Shown one piece after another: positions 39,866 to 50,223 of a stretch of 64,000 bases of DNA (positions are counted from its first letter, which is position 1; the number at the start of each line of letters is the position of its first letter). The notes beneath the pieces are model-generated. The model was not told the origin of the DNA and searched no databases. It was given only the letters and a program-made list of their open reading frames with translations. Position numbers and translations under genes: made by a program. Source of the DNA: Flavobacteriaceae bacterium (GTDB lineage: Bacteria; Bacteroidota; Bacteroidia; Flavobacteriales; Flavobacteriaceae); assembly GCA_027082925.1 (NCBI GenBank), contig JALWTD010000012.1, positions 1 to 64,000 on the forward strand. Direction: 5' to 3'.

Positions 39866-41116
39866 ATGAAGGTTTTTAAATTTGGAGGTGCATCTGTTAA
39901 AGATGCTGAAGGGGTTAAAAATTTAGTAAATGTTTTAACTCATGAGGGAATTAAAAATACGCTTATAGTTATTTCGGCAATGGGAAAAATGACCAATGCT
40001 TTTGAAAACATTGTAAACTCTTATTTTCACAAAACAAAAGACCTATCAGCAAATATAGCATATGTAAAAGAGTATCACTTAGAGATAGCACGTGAATTGT
40101 TTAATGATACAGACCACTCCATTTATTCAGAAATAGACGCTATTGTAAACACACTACACCTTTTTTTAGCCAAAAACAATTCAACCGATTACAACTTTAT
40201 TTACGACCAAATAGTGGGTTTTGGAGAAATGTTATCTACCAAAATAATAAGTAGGTACTTAAACCATTCGGGCATTAAAAATAAGTGGATTGATGTTAGA
40301 AAGTATATTATTACCAATGCTAATTTTAGAGATGCTTCTGTTAATTGGAAGCAAACAACAACAAATATTTCAACGTTAAATACATACAAACAATTATACA
40401 TAACGCAAGGTTTTTTAGGGGCTACCTTAAAAGGAGAAACCACAACACTGGGGCGCGAAGGATCTGATTTTACGGCGGCTATTTTTGCGTATTGTTTAAA
40501 TGCAAAAAGTTTAACTATTTGGAAAGATGTAAATGGTGTTTTAAATGCAGACCCACGGTATTTTAAAAATGCAACACCACTACCTAAAATATCGTATAAA
40601 GAAGCTATAGAAATGGCTTTTTACGGAGCTTCTGTTATTCACCCTAAAACATTAAAACCACTTGAAAATAAAAGAATACCACTATATGTTAGGTCGTTTT
40701 ACGATTTAAACCTTTCAGGAACAGAAGTTAATAAAGATTTAAAAGGAACAGTAGAAACACCTTGTTTTATTGTAAAGCATCATCAAAAACTTGTTGCTAT
40801 TTCAGCATTAGATTTTTCATTTATGGTTGAAAGTAATTTAAGTGATATTTTTAAGGTTTTACACACCCATAAAATAAAAGTAAACCTAATACAAAATTCA
40901 GCAATTAGTTTTTCGGTTTGTATTGAAGATAAGTACAATAACTTTAAACTATTTTTAACAGAGTTAAAAGACAAGTACAATGTAAATTACGTTGAAGATG
41001 TAACATTGTATACGGTAAGACATGCAACACCAAAATCTATTAAAGAAATTGAATCAAAAGGAACGGTTTTATTAAAGCAGGTAACAATGGGAACGGTTCA
41101 AGTTGTTGTCGAATAA
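39866..41116 (+). CDS. Monofunctional aspartate kinase
   Basis: KVFKFGGASVKDAEGVKNL; TTTLGREGSDFTAAIFAYCL; WKDVNGVLNADPRYF; tandem ACT region. Confidence 0.93.
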   Translation: MKVFKFGGASVKDAEGVKNLVNVLTHEGIKNTLIVISAMGKMTNAFENIVNSYFHKTKDLSANIAYVKEYHLEIARELFNDTDHSIYSEIDAIVNTLHLFLAKNNSTDYNFIYDQIVGFGEMLSTKIISRYLNHSGIKNKWIDVRKYIITNANFRDASVNWKQTTTNISTLNTYKQLYITQGFLGATLKGETTTLGREGSDFTAAIFAYCLNAKSLTIWKDVNGVLNADPRYFKNATPLPKISYKEAIEMAFYGASVIHPKTLKPLENKRIPLYVRSFYDLNLSGTEVNKDLKGTVETPCFIVKHHQKLVAISALDFSFMVESNLSDIFKVLHTHKIKVNLIQNSAISFSVCIEDKYNNFKLFLTELKDKYNVNYVEDVTLYTVRHATPKSIKEIESKGTVLLKQVTMGTVQVVVE

Positions 41117-41130
41117 ATTATGTATTTTTG
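41103..41130 (+). promoter_or_regulatory. Bacteroidota-type promoter upstream of acyltransferase fusion gene
   Basis: TTG (41103-41105), 17-nt spacer, TATTTTTG (41123-41130), ATG at 41155. Confidence 0.45.
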
Positions 41131-41154
41131 CAATTACCCTTAAGTTAATAATGA

Positions 41155-42993
41155 ATGAGTTTAGTAACAGCTAAAGAAGTTGCGAGAGCAATAAACCTAG
41201 ATAAATATGGATTTATAGGTACGTTTTTTGGGTGGTTACTAATGAAATTACTCAGAATATCTACCATAAATAAAATTTACAATAAGCACAAACACTTAAA
41301 AGATTTAGCATTTTTTTCGGCATTATTAAACGATTTACAAATTAAGTTTGAAATTCCTGAAGAAGATTTAAATAGAATTCCAAAAACAGGTGCTTTTATT
41401 ACGGTTTCAAACCATCCTTTAGGAGGAATAGATGGTATTTTATTGTTAAAATTACTTATTGAAAAACGTCCGGATTATAAAATTATAGCCAATTTTTTAT
41501 TGCATAGAATTGAGCCTATGAAGCCATTTATAATGCCGGTAAACCCTTTTGAAGACAGGAAAGATGCGCAATCTAGTTTGGCAGGAATTAAAAGTTCTCT
41601 AAAACATCTTCAAGAAGGATATCCGTTAGGTATTTTTCCGGCAGGAGAAGTATCTACTTATAAAGATGGTAAGTTAATTGTAGATAAACCTTGGGAAGAA
41701 GGAGCTATAAAATTGATTCAAAAAGCAAAAGTACCGGTTATACCTATTTATTTTCACGCTAAAAACAGCAGGTTATTTTATGTATTATCTAAACTAAACG
41801 ATAAGCTGAGGACGGCAAAACTTCCTTCAGAACTTTTATCTCAAAGAGAACGAGTAATAAAGGTTAGAATAGGGAAACCAATCTCTGTTAAAAACCAAGA
41901 GGAATACAAGAATACCAAAGATTTTTGTGATTTTATTAGAAGAAAAACATACATGCTTGCCAATCCTTTTGAAAAAAAGACAATGTCTTTAAGTTCTGCA
42001 TCTCTAAAAATATCAAAATCACCTAAAGAGATTGTAAGTCAACGTAATATTGATAAAATGATTGGAGAGGTAAATGCATTGCGAAAAAACAACGGAAGAC
42101 TTTTAAAAAGCAAAAACTATGAAGTCTTTTTTGCTTTGAGTAAGCAAATACCAAACTTGGTTTTTGAAATAGGAAGGTTGCGTGAAGTTACTTTTAGAGC
42201 TGTTGGAGAAGGAACAAACGAATCTATAGATTTAGATGCTTTTGATAGTTATTACCACCATTTATTTTTGTGGGATAATGAAGCTAAGAAGTTGGTAGGC
42301 GCTTACCGTATGGGATTAGGAAAACAGATTTACAAAAAATACGGTATAGAAGGATTTTATGTACAAACCTTATTTAAATTTGAGCCTGAGTTGTATTCTA
42401 TGATGGAAAACTCTATAGAAATGGGACGTGCCTTTATTATTAAAGAATACCAACAAAAGCCAATGCCGCTATTCTTACTTTGGAAAGGAATTGTTCATGT
42501 TACATTACGCCATCCAGAGTATAAGTATTTAATAGGAGGAGTTAGTATAAGCAACCAGTTTTCTAATTTTTCAAAATCGCTTATGATTGAGTTTATGAAG
42601 TCACATTACTACGATCCTTACATTGCACAATATATTCACCCTAAAAAAGAATACAAGGTTAAATTAAAAGACGCCGATAAAGACTTTGTGTTTGATGCTA
42701 CAAAATCAGATTTAAATAAGTTTGATAAAATTATAGATGAAATAGAACCGGGAGCTCTTAGAATCCCTGTTTTAATTAAAAAGTATGTTAAGCAAAATGC
42801 ACGTTTGGTAGCTTTTAATGTTGACCCGAAGTTTAACAATGCCGTAGACGGATTAATGTACATTAGAGTAGCAGATATTCCTGAAAGTACAGTAAAACCC
42901 GTTATGGAAGAGTATCAGGCAGAGCTAGAAAGCAAACTGGAGAATGAAGAAATCGAAGATGATTTTGAAGAAAAATCACCTTCAACTACCTAA
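41155..42993 (+). CDS. Bifunctional lysophospholipid acyltransferase + GNAT/hemolysin-like acyltransferase (OlsF-like)
   Basis: N-terminal FITVSNHPLGGIDG and GIFPAGEVST; C-terminal FEIGRLREVTFRAVGEGT...SIEMGRAFIIKEYQQKPMPLFLLWKGI. Confidence 0.85.
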   Translation: MSLVTAKEVARAINLDKYGFIGTFFGWLLMKLLRISTINKIYNKHKHLKDLAFFSALLNDLQIKFEIPEEDLNRIPKTGAFITVSNHPLGGIDGILLLKLLIEKRPDYKIIANFLLHRIEPMKPFIMPVNPFEDRKDAQSSLAGIKSSLKHLQEGYPLGIFPAGEVSTYKDGKLIVDKPWEEGAIKLIQKAKVPVIPIYFHAKNSRLFYVLSKLNDKLRTAKLPSELLSQRERVIKVRIGKPISVKNQEEYKNTKDFCDFIRRKTYMLANPFEKKTMSLSSASLKISKSPKEIVSQRNIDKMIGEVNALRKNNGRLLKSKNYEVFFALSKQIPNLVFEIGRLREVTFRAVGEGTNESIDLDAFDSYYHHLFLWDNEAKKLVGAYRMGLGKQIYKKYGIEGFYVQTLFKFEPELYSMMENSIEMGRAFIIKEYQQKPMPLFLLWKGIVHVTLRHPEYKYLIGGVSISNQFSNFSKSLMIEFMKSHYYDPYIAQYIHPKKEYKVKLKDADKDFVFDATKSDLNKFDKIIDEIEPGALRIPVLIKKYVKQNARLVAFNVDPKFNNAVDGLMYIRVADIPESTVKPVMEEYQAELESKLENEEIEDDFEEKSPSTT

Positions 42994-43003
42994 TTTTAGT
43001 GTA

Positions 43004-43279
43004 CTAAAACCACTCTTTTTGGTTTACTTGGTAAGTGTTTATAAACTCTTCATCAGATTTTGTTAAGTATATTATTCCTTCAATAAAACCAATAATACTT
43101 AAAATCCCGCAGCTTACAAACGAAATAATTACTTGAATAATTCCGGCTTTGGTGTATCCTAAGATAAATTTGTGAACACCAAAAGCTCCAAACAAAATGG
43201 CTAAAATTCCAGCAATAACTCTTTTACTCTCTTGATTTGTGTTTTGTACAACGTTTCCGTTTTCATCTATTATTTCCAT
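43004..43279 (-). CDS. TM2 domain-containing protein
   Basis: SKRVIAGILAILFGAFGVHKFILGYTKAGIIQVIISFVSCGILSIIGFIEGIIYL. Confidence 0.92.
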   Translation of the reverse strand: MEIIDENGNVVQNTNQESKRVIAGILAILFGAFGVHKFILGYTKAGIIQVIISFVSCGILSIIGFIEGIIYLTKSDEEFINTYQVNQKEWF

Positions 43280-43315
43280 AAATTATTATTTTTTTACAAT
43301 TTTAAAAGTACAAAT

Positions 43316-44665
43316 TTATTCTAAATTAGAATCTATAGGCTCCCAAAGTTCTATTTTATTTTCTTCAGGATCTAAAATCCAAGCAAATTTTCCGTAATCA
43401 TAGGTTTCTATGTCTCCTATAACGGATACACCTTCACCTTTAAGTTTGCGTATTAAATCTTCCAAATTTTGTACTCTGTAGTTTATCATAAACTCTTTTT
43501 TTGATGGCGAAAAATAAGATGTATCATCGCTAAACAAACTCCATTGCGTACTCGCTTTATTTCCATTGTTATCTTTCCACCAAAAAGTGCAACCCCATTC
43601 GTTGGTATTAAAACTTAAGTATTTTTGATACCATTTTTTTAACTGGGTTGGGTTTTCCGATTTAAAAAACACACCTCCTATTCCAGTCACTTTTGCTATA
43701 CTTTTTTCAGAAAGGTTAGTTTCTTTTGTAAAAAATTCAGCTTTAACTTTAGCAACAATGGTTTGTGCTAGCTTAATTTTAGATTCAACAGTCCATCCGG
43801 CGATATGAGGTGATAATAAAACATTTTTGGCGTGAATTAAATAGTCAAAAGCTTTTGGGAAGGAATTATTTTCAAATAAATTTTCAAAAGAAAGTTTTTC
43901 GTATTCTAACACATCTAAACATGCGCCTAATACTTTTTTATTTTTAAGAGCTTCTACCAAGTCATCAGTAACAACCGCAGTACCTCTAGCGGTATTTATT
44001 AGATAAAAAGGATGTTTAAACTTATTGATAAACGCTGTATTTATCATATTATGTGACCTTTCATTAAAAGGAGTATGTAGACTTAAAATGTGTGTTTTTT
44101 CTTGCAATTCTTTTAAAGAAACTTGTTTGCAATTTTCATCGCCAACACCTTCTTTTATATCGTAACAAATTACATCTACATCAAATCCTTTTAGCTTTTT
44201 AGCAAAAGCTTTACCCATATTTCCGTAACCAATAATACCTACGGTTTTTCCTTCGAGTTCAATACCTCTATTTTTTTCTCGAAGCCACTTACCTTCTCGT
44301 ATTTCAAGGTCGGCATTTTTAAGGTTGTTAAATAAAGAAAGAATCATTCCCAATGCGTGTTCACCAACGGCATTTCTATTTCCTTCGGGAGCAGCGATTA
44401 ACCGAATACCTTTTTGTTTTGCATAATCAACATCAATACTTTCTAATCCGGCACCTACTCGAGCTATAAATTTTAATTGAGATGCTTTGTCTATAAATTG
44501 AGCATCAATTTTAAATCGACTTCTAATAACAATACCATTGTAATTGGCAATTTTAGATTCAATATCTTGTTTAGAAGATGTAAAATCTTCGTCACATTTA
44601 CAGCCAAGTTTTTCAAGCTCAGTTTTAAGTAAAGGATGATTGTTATCTGCCAGAAGCACTTTCAT
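43316..44665 (-). CDS. D-2-hydroxyacid dehydrogenase fused to C-terminal VOC/glyoxalase-like domain
   Basis: GKTVGIIGYGNMGKAFAKKL, NTARGTAV, DVLEYE, LSPHIAGWT in aa 1-325; VOC domain aa 326-449 (43316-43690): VTGIGGVFFKSENPTQLKKWYQKYLSFN...FAWILDPEENKIELWEP. Confidence 0.92.
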   Translation of the reverse strand: MKVLLADNNHPLLKTELEKLGCKCDEDFTSSKQDIESKIANYNGIVIRSRFKIDAQFIDKASQLKFIARVGAGLESIDVDYAKQKGIRLIAAPEGNRNAVGEHALGMILSLFNNLKNADLEIREGKWLREKNRGIELEGKTVGIIGYGNMGKAFAKKLKGFDVDVICYDIKEGVGDENCKQVSLKELQEKTHILSLHTPFNERSHNMINTAFINKFKHPFYLINTARGTAVVTDDLVEALKNKKVLGACLDVLEYEKLSFENLFENNSFPKAFDYLIHAKNVLLSPHIAGWTVESKIKLAQTIVAKVKAEFFTKETNLSEKSIAKVTGIGGVFFKSENPTQLKKWYQKYLSFNTNEWGCTFWWKDNNGNKASTQWSLFSDDTSYFSPSKKEFMINYRVQNLEDLIRKLKGEGVSVIGDIETYDYGKFAWILDPEENKIELWEPIDSNLE

Positions 44666-45483
44666 TAATACTGTTCGTTTTCGTTAGGAAAATCTTTGCT
44701 TTTCACATCGGAGATGTATCCTTGAAAGGCATTTGTCATATCGGTATATAAATCTAAATATCGGCGTAAAAATCGCGGATTAAATTCGTGGGTCATTCCA
44801 AGCATATCATGGGTCACTAAAACTTGTCCGTCAACTCCATTTCCGGCACCTATTCCAATAATAGGAATGGTTAAACTTTCGGCAACTTCTTTTGCCAATT
44901 TTGCAGGAACTTTTTCTAAAACAATAGCAAAGCAGCCTAATTTTTCAAGTAACAAGGCATCTTCTTTCAATTTAATGGCCTCTTGCTCTTCTTTTGCTCT
45001 AACAGTATATGTTCCAAACTTATAAATAGATTGAGGTGTGAGCCCTAAGTGTCCCATTACAGGAATTCCGGCATTCAATATTTTTTTAATAGACTGTTTT
45101 ATTTCTTTTCCACCTTCAAGTTTAACCGCATGGCCACCAGATTCTTTCATAATTTTAATAGCTGAACGCAAGGCTATTTTTGGATCAGATTGATATGAGC
45201 CAAAAGGTAAATCAACTACAACCAAGCTTCGTTTAACAGCTCTAATTACAGAGCTTGCATGGTAAATCATTTCATTTAAGGTTATAGGCACTGTGGTTTC
45301 GTGTCCGGCCATTACGTTAGAGGCAGAGTCACCAACTAAAATAACATCTATTCCGGCTTGGTCAACAATTTTTGCCATTGTATAATCATATGCGGTAAGC
45401 ATTGCTATTTTTTCGTGATTGTTTTTCATCTCTACCAAACTTCGGGTAGTAATTCGTTTATATTCTTTTTTTGCAGTTGACAT
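44665..45483 (-). CDS. panB: 3-methyl-2-oxobutanoate hydroxymethyltransferase
   Basis: [57 protein letters not shown]. Confidence 0.97.
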   Translation of the reverse strand: MSTAKKEYKRITTRSLVEMKNNHEKIAMLTAYDYTMAKIVDQAGIDVILVGDSASNVMAGHETTVPITLNEMIYHASSVIRAVKRSLVVVDLPFGSYQSDPKIALRSAIKIMKESGGHAVKLEGGKEIKQSIKKILNAGIPVMGHLGLTPQSIYKFGTYTVRAKEEQEAIKLKEDALLLEKLGCFAIVLEKVPAKLAKEVAESLTIPIIGIGAGNGVDGQVLVTHDMLGMTHEFNPRFLRRYLDLYTDMTNAFQGYISDVKSKDFPNENEQY

Positions 45484-45567
45484 TTGTATGGAAATTTTAA
45501 AAAGTAAAAGTAATGAAAAAACAGGTTGGTTTTTAAAAGTTTATTTGTAAGAATTGTATGTTTTTTT

Positions 45568-45587
45568 GACTTATTGAAGAATAAGTC
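45568..45587. promoter_or_regulatory. Inverted repeat in panB / histidine-kinase divergent intergenic region
   Basis: GACTTATT-GAAG-AATAAGTC perfect 8-bp inverted repeat, followed by CGTAA-A-TTACG (45587-45597). Confidence 0.4.
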
Positions 45588-45627
45588 GTAAATTACGTAG
45601 ATTTTTGGCTATAAAAAGATATAAATT

Positions 45628-46419
45628 TTGAAAAAAAAACCTCTCAAATTAGATGCTAATAATGAAATTGAAGAAAAAATAATAGACCTAAGCTTAAAAC
45701 TTAAAAATAAGGATAGAGAAATAACAACTATTCAGCAGTTAAATAAAAAAGTAATAGGCAAACTAGTTCACAACTTAAAAAATCCAATAGGGGTCATTTT
45801 TTCTTTTTCAGAGATGTTAATGGAGGATACAACAGCGTATTCTCAAGAGAAGTTAAACAAGTATTTGAGCGTGATTCACAATTCCGCAAAATTTTCACTA
45901 TCACTACTCAATAAAATCGCAAAATTTTCAAGTTTACAATCTTCTGAAGCGACATTTAATTTACAAGAATTAAATTATGTAACCTTGTTGAATGAGCTGA
46001 TGACCGATTTAAAAGAGAAAGGTTTTTTTGAAAACAGAAATGTTGAAACAAAAATTACAGCTAAAAATATTTTTCTAAACTTAGATAAGTTTGAAATAAA
46101 CGAAGCTCTTACAAACATTATAGATAACGCTGTTAGGTACTCAAAAAACAATGGTACAATAACAATTGGTATACATGAAACCCAACATACGGTTGAAACC
46201 CTAATTACCGATAATGGAATAGGAATTTCTGAAGAAAACCTTTCTAAAGTTTTTGATCCGTTTTTTGTTGAAAACACCTACTCTGAAGACAAACAGAAGT
46301 GTGTAGGTTTGGGTTTGGCAATTGCTAAAAAAATAATTAAAAATCACAGAGGCAGCGTTGTAGCAACTAGCTTACAAGGAAAAGGAACTACATTTAAAAT
46401 AGTTCTTCCAAAAAAATAA
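45628..46419 (+). CDS. Sensor-less cytoplasmic histidine kinase (HisKA + HATPase_c)
   Basis: TTG start; LVHNLKNPIGVIFSFSEML; NIIDNAVRYS, ITDNGIGISEENLSKVFDPF, GLGLAIAKKIIKNHRG. Confidence 0.92.
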   Translation: MKKKPLKLDANNEIEEKIIDLSLKLKNKDREITTIQQLNKKVIGKLVHNLKNPIGVIFSFSEMLMEDTTAYSQEKLNKYLSVIHNSAKFSLSLLNKIAKFSSLQSSEATFNLQELNYVTLLNELMTDLKEKGFFENRNVETKITAKNIFLNLDKFEINEALTNIIDNAVRYSKNNGTITIGIHETQHTVETLITDNGIGISEENLSKVFDPFFVENTYSEDKQKCVGLGLAIAKKIIKNHRGSVVATSLQGKGTTFKIVLPKK

Positions 46420-46506
46420 AAACAAGGATAATAAATAAACGGTAAAGACATTGTTATAAAAAATTGTATATTCAATAAAATTTTAACCCCCTAAACAAGG
46501 ATCATA

Positions 46507-49500
46507 ATGAAAAATAACGGTAGTGATAAAGGCACCTTTCGAGATCCATTTAAAGAAACAGATACCTCCACTTTAGAAAATAAAAAGCTATCTTATTTTG
46601 AACATGCTCCTACCGCACTTTGGGTTGAAGATTTTTCCAAAGCAAAAACACACATTGAACTTCAAGCAAAAAAACATGCAACAGATGTAAAGTCATATCT
46701 TGTTTCTAATCCGGGTATAATTCACGACTTACTTCCTTTAGTTACTATTAAAGATGTAAATACCACTGCAGTTAAGCTGTATAAAGCCAAATCTAAACGA
46801 GAGCTGCTAGATAATTTTGTTAATCTTTTTACTAAAGAATCATACGATTGTTTTTTAAAAATGTTTATTAGTGCTTTATCAGGCGAGCTAGACGATACGG
46901 AAAGAGAAACCACATCTAAAACAATAGGAGGAGAAATTTTTAATATTGCTATAAAGTTTAAAGTTATTGACGGATGCGAAGACACTTTAGAAAATGTAAT
47001 TGTATCTATAGAAAATATCAATAAAAAAATTGCCTTAAAAAAAGCATTAATTGAAAGTGAAAATAGGTATAAAGAATCTCAAAAAATAGCTAAAATAGGA
47101 AGTTGGTTTTACGACTACCAAGAAAATAAGTTACATTGGTCTGACGAAGCGTATAAAATTGTTGGCGCAAAACCAAAAGATGAAAAGTTAGATTTAAATT
47201 TTTATCTTTCGTTTATTCATCCGGAAGATCGAAAAGTAGCTGAAAATTTCAGTATTAAGTCACTTTTAAAAAAACCAATTCAAAACATAAAATATAGGGT
47301 AATAACCAAAAACGGGGAATTAAAATATATAAACGAAAAAAGAACAGTAGTTATACGTAATGGAAAGATAGTTAAAGTTCTTGGTGTTGGGCAGGATGTT
47401 ACCGATAGTGTTCTTGCTGCAGAAGAGTTAAATACTACAAAAAACCTTCTTTCAAAAACGCTTACCAGTATTGAGGATGGATTTGTAATTTTAGATGAAA
47501 ACTCAAATTATTTATACGTCAACCCAAAGGCTTCCGAGTTATTAGGAAAAGAGGCAAAATACCTTAAAGGCAAACATATTTGGACCGAGTTTCCTGAGAA
47601 AGAAGGAGATTTGTTTTTTGACAAATATCAAGAAGCAAAACAAACAAATAAACCAATTAGTTTTGAAAACTACTTTAAACCATGGAATCGTTGGTTTGAA
47701 AATCGCATAATCCCTACCAAAGAAGGAATGCTCATCTTTTTTCACGAAATAACAGAAAGAAAAATTTCGGAAAGTAAAATAAAAGCAGCGTATAATATTA
47801 TAAATAAGAGCCCATCTGTAGCTATTTTGTGTAAAAATGAATACAATTTTCCAATAGAATTTGTATCAGAAAACTCGTTTGATTTATTAGGTTATACTTG
47901 CTCAGAGTTACTATCAAATGAAATACCTATATATGAGGTAATTCATCCTAAAGACGTGGAATGGGTAAGTGCAGAATTTTTAAAATTAAGTAAAGGAGCG
48001 TACCCAAAAGGAATCAAAATTAGTAGGTTCAGGGTTATTACAAAAGAAGGAGAAGAAAAGTGGGTAAGGTGTAATGCCGACGCAATATTAAATGAAAAAG
48101 GAGAAATTACCCATATTCAAGGAATTGTTGAAGATATTACAGATAAAAAGAAAACAGAGGATTTGTTTTTTGAAAGTAACCGCAGATTAAAAGAGCAATT
48201 TAACAATACACCGCTAGCCTCTATTATGTGGGATGTAGATTTTAAAGTATTAGAGTGGAATAACGCTGCAGAACGTATTTTTGGTTATACCGAAAAAGAA
48301 GCCAAAGGAAGTAAAATAAAAGACTTAATAACACCACCTCATTTGAAAGAAGAAATGAGTGAGGTAATGGATATGCTACTTTCAGAAAGAGGAGGAAAGA
48401 GAAATACCAACGAGAACGTAACAAAATCAGGAAAAATAATTACGTGTGACTGGTACAATGTTACACTTAAAGACTCTAGAGGTAATGTTATAGGTATAGC
48501 ATCATTGGTAGATGATATTACAGAGCGAGTTAAAAAGGAAGAATTAGAAAAAGTTTTATACAATATTTCAAGAGCGTCTTTAGCCATAGAAGATTTTACA
48601 GAATTTAACTTATTTATAAAAAAAGAACTAAATAAAATTATTGATACCAGTAATTTTTATATAGCTCTTTACAACGATAAAACCAATGAAATAGATTTAG
48701 CTTTTACAACAGATGATGTTGGTGAAAAAAGAAAGTTTCCGGCTGAAAAAACATTAACAGGACATGTCATTAAAATTAAAAAGCCACTTTTAGTTACAGA
48801 AAAAACATATTCTGAACTCATTAAAAATGGTATTGTAAATAAAAAAGGAATAGACTCTAAAATTTGGGTAGGAGTACCGTTGAAACTACGAGATAAAGTA
48901 TTTGGTACAATAGTGGTTCAAAGCTATACAAATAAAAATGCTTATACTGAAGAAGACCTCCATTTATTAGAGTTTGTTGCAGACCAAATAAGTACAATAA
49001 TTCAGCGTAAACAAGCCGAAAACGAACTTAAAAAAGCCTTGAGTAAAGCACAAGAGTCGGATAGATTAAAATCGGCATTTCTTGAAAATATAAGTCATGA
49101 AATTAGAACGCCAATGAATGGTATTATTGGATTCTCAGAGCTATTAATAGATTCTAAGTCTTCTTTTAAAGACAAAGAAAATTATGCAAAAATTGTGATT
49201 AATAGTGGTAAAAGACTACTTTCTATAGTAAATGATATATTAGACCTTTCCCAAATAGAAGCGGGTACCGTAAAAATAAATTTAGAACGAGTTAATATCA
49301 ATGCTTTATTAAAAGAACTGTACTCATTTTATTCAATTAAGGCTGCAGAAAAAAACATAGTATTTAAGTATGAAACAGGCTTAGAAAATAAGGATAGCCA
49401 TATAGAAATAGACCAAACTAAATTAAACCAAATTTTAACCAATTTGCTTTCAAACTCCTTTAAATTTACCGATGAAGGAGAAATTATAGTTGGATATAAG

Positions 49501-50166
49501 CTAATAGAAAATCACTTAAAATTTTATGTAAAAGATAGCGGTATAGGTATTGATAAAGAACTCCGGGATAAAATTTTCGATCGATTTGTACAAGCAGATG
49601 TTACCCTAAACAGATTAAATAAAGGCACGGGTTTAGGTTTGGCAATCTCAAAAAAACTGGTAGAACTTTTTGGAGGTAAAATATGGGTAGAGCCAAGTAG
49701 CACCGGAACAACAATTTGCTTTACAATACCTTATAAAGAAGCCAATCAGCTAGAAATTAATACCGTTATTAAAGAAAATAAAAATCAACCCAAAATAAAA
49801 GATAAAAAAATGACCATTTTAGTTGCAGAAGATGAAGAATACAATATCATGTATTTAAACGAATTGTTTTCTAAAACCAACTTTGAAATTATAGAAGCTA
49901 ATAATGGAAAACAAGCTGTTGAAATAGTTCAAAAAAACCCTAAAATAGACTTGGTATTAATGGATATTAAAATGCCTATTATGAACGGTTTCGAGGCAAT
50001 GGCTGAAATAAAAAAAACAAACCCTAGCGTTCCTGTTGTAGCCGTTTCGGCGTTTGCTATGGAATCTGATAAGCGAAATGCTTTAAGCAATGGTTTTGAT
50101 GCTTATTTAACCAAACCTATTAACAAAGAACAGCTTTTTGATACCATTGAAAAACATATAGATTAA
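46507..50166 (+). CDS. Hybrid histidine kinase: multiple PAS, GAF, HisKA, HATPase_c, receiver
   Basis: Several PAS/PAC repeats (ITEKWVRC..VEDITDKKKTED etc.), GAF (WVGVPLKLRDKVFGTIVVQS), ENISHEIRTPMNGIIGFSELL, GLGLAISKKLVELFGG, receiver MTILVAEDEEYNIMYL..LVLMDIKMPIMNGFEAM..YLTKPI. Confidence 0.95.
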   Translation: MKNNGSDKGTFRDPFKETDTSTLENKKLSYFEHAPTALWVEDFSKAKTHIELQAKKHATDVKSYLVSNPGIIHDLLPLVTIKDVNTTAVKLYKAKSKRELLDNFVNLFTKESYDCFLKMFISALSGELDDTERETTSKTIGGEIFNIAIKFKVIDGCEDTLENVIVSIENINKKIALKKALIESENRYKESQKIAKIGSWFYDYQENKLHWSDEAYKIVGAKPKDEKLDLNFYLSFIHPEDRKVAENFSIKSLLKKPIQNIKYRVITKNGELKYINEKRTVVIRNGKIVKVLGVGQDVTDSVLAAEELNTTKNLLSKTLTSIEDGFVILDENSNYLYVNPKASELLGKEAKYLKGKHIWTEFPEKEGDLFFDKYQEAKQTNKPISFENYFKPWNRWFENRIIPTKEGMLIFFHEITERKISESKIKAAYNIINKSPSVAILCKNEYNFPIEFVSENSFDLLGYTCSELLSNEIPIYEVIHPKDVEWVSAEFLKLSKGAYPKGIKISRFRVITKEGEEKWVRCNADAILNEKGEITHIQGIVEDITDKKKTEDLFFESNRRLKEQFNNTPLASIMWDVDFKVLEWNNAAERIFGYTEKEAKGSKIKDLITPPHLKEEMSEVMDMLLSERGGKRNTNENVTKSGKIITCDWYNVTLKDSRGNVIGIASLVDDITERVKKEELEKVLYNISRASLAIEDFTEFNLFIKKELNKIIDTSNFYIALYNDKTNEIDLAFTTDDVGEKRKFPAEKTLTGHVIKIKKPLLVTEKTYSELIKNGIVNKKGIDSKIWVGVPLKLRDKVFGTIVVQSYTNKNAYTEEDLHLLEFVADQISTIIQRKQAENELKKALSKAQESDRLKSAFLENISHEIRTPMNGIIGFSELLIDSKSSFKDKENYAKIVINSGKRLLSIVNDILDLSQIEAGTVKINLERVNINALLKELYSFYSIKAAEKNIVFKYETGLENKDSHIEIDQTKLNQILTNLLSNSFKFTDEGEIIVGYKLIENHLKFYVKDSGIGIDKELRDKIFDRFVQADVTLNRLNKGTGLGLAISKKLVELFGGKIWVEPSSTGTTICFTIPYKEANQLEINTVIKENKNQPKIKDKKMTILVAEDEEYNIMYLNELFSKTNFEIIEANNGKQAVEIVQKNPKIDLVLMDIKMPIMNGFEAMAEIKKTNPSVPVVAVSAFAMESDKRNALSNGFDAYLTKPINKEQLFDTIEKHID

Positions 50167-50223
50167 TTATTGTAGAATAATTCTAAATAATTAATTACTT
50201 TAGTGGTTTAAGTACTCAACTTT

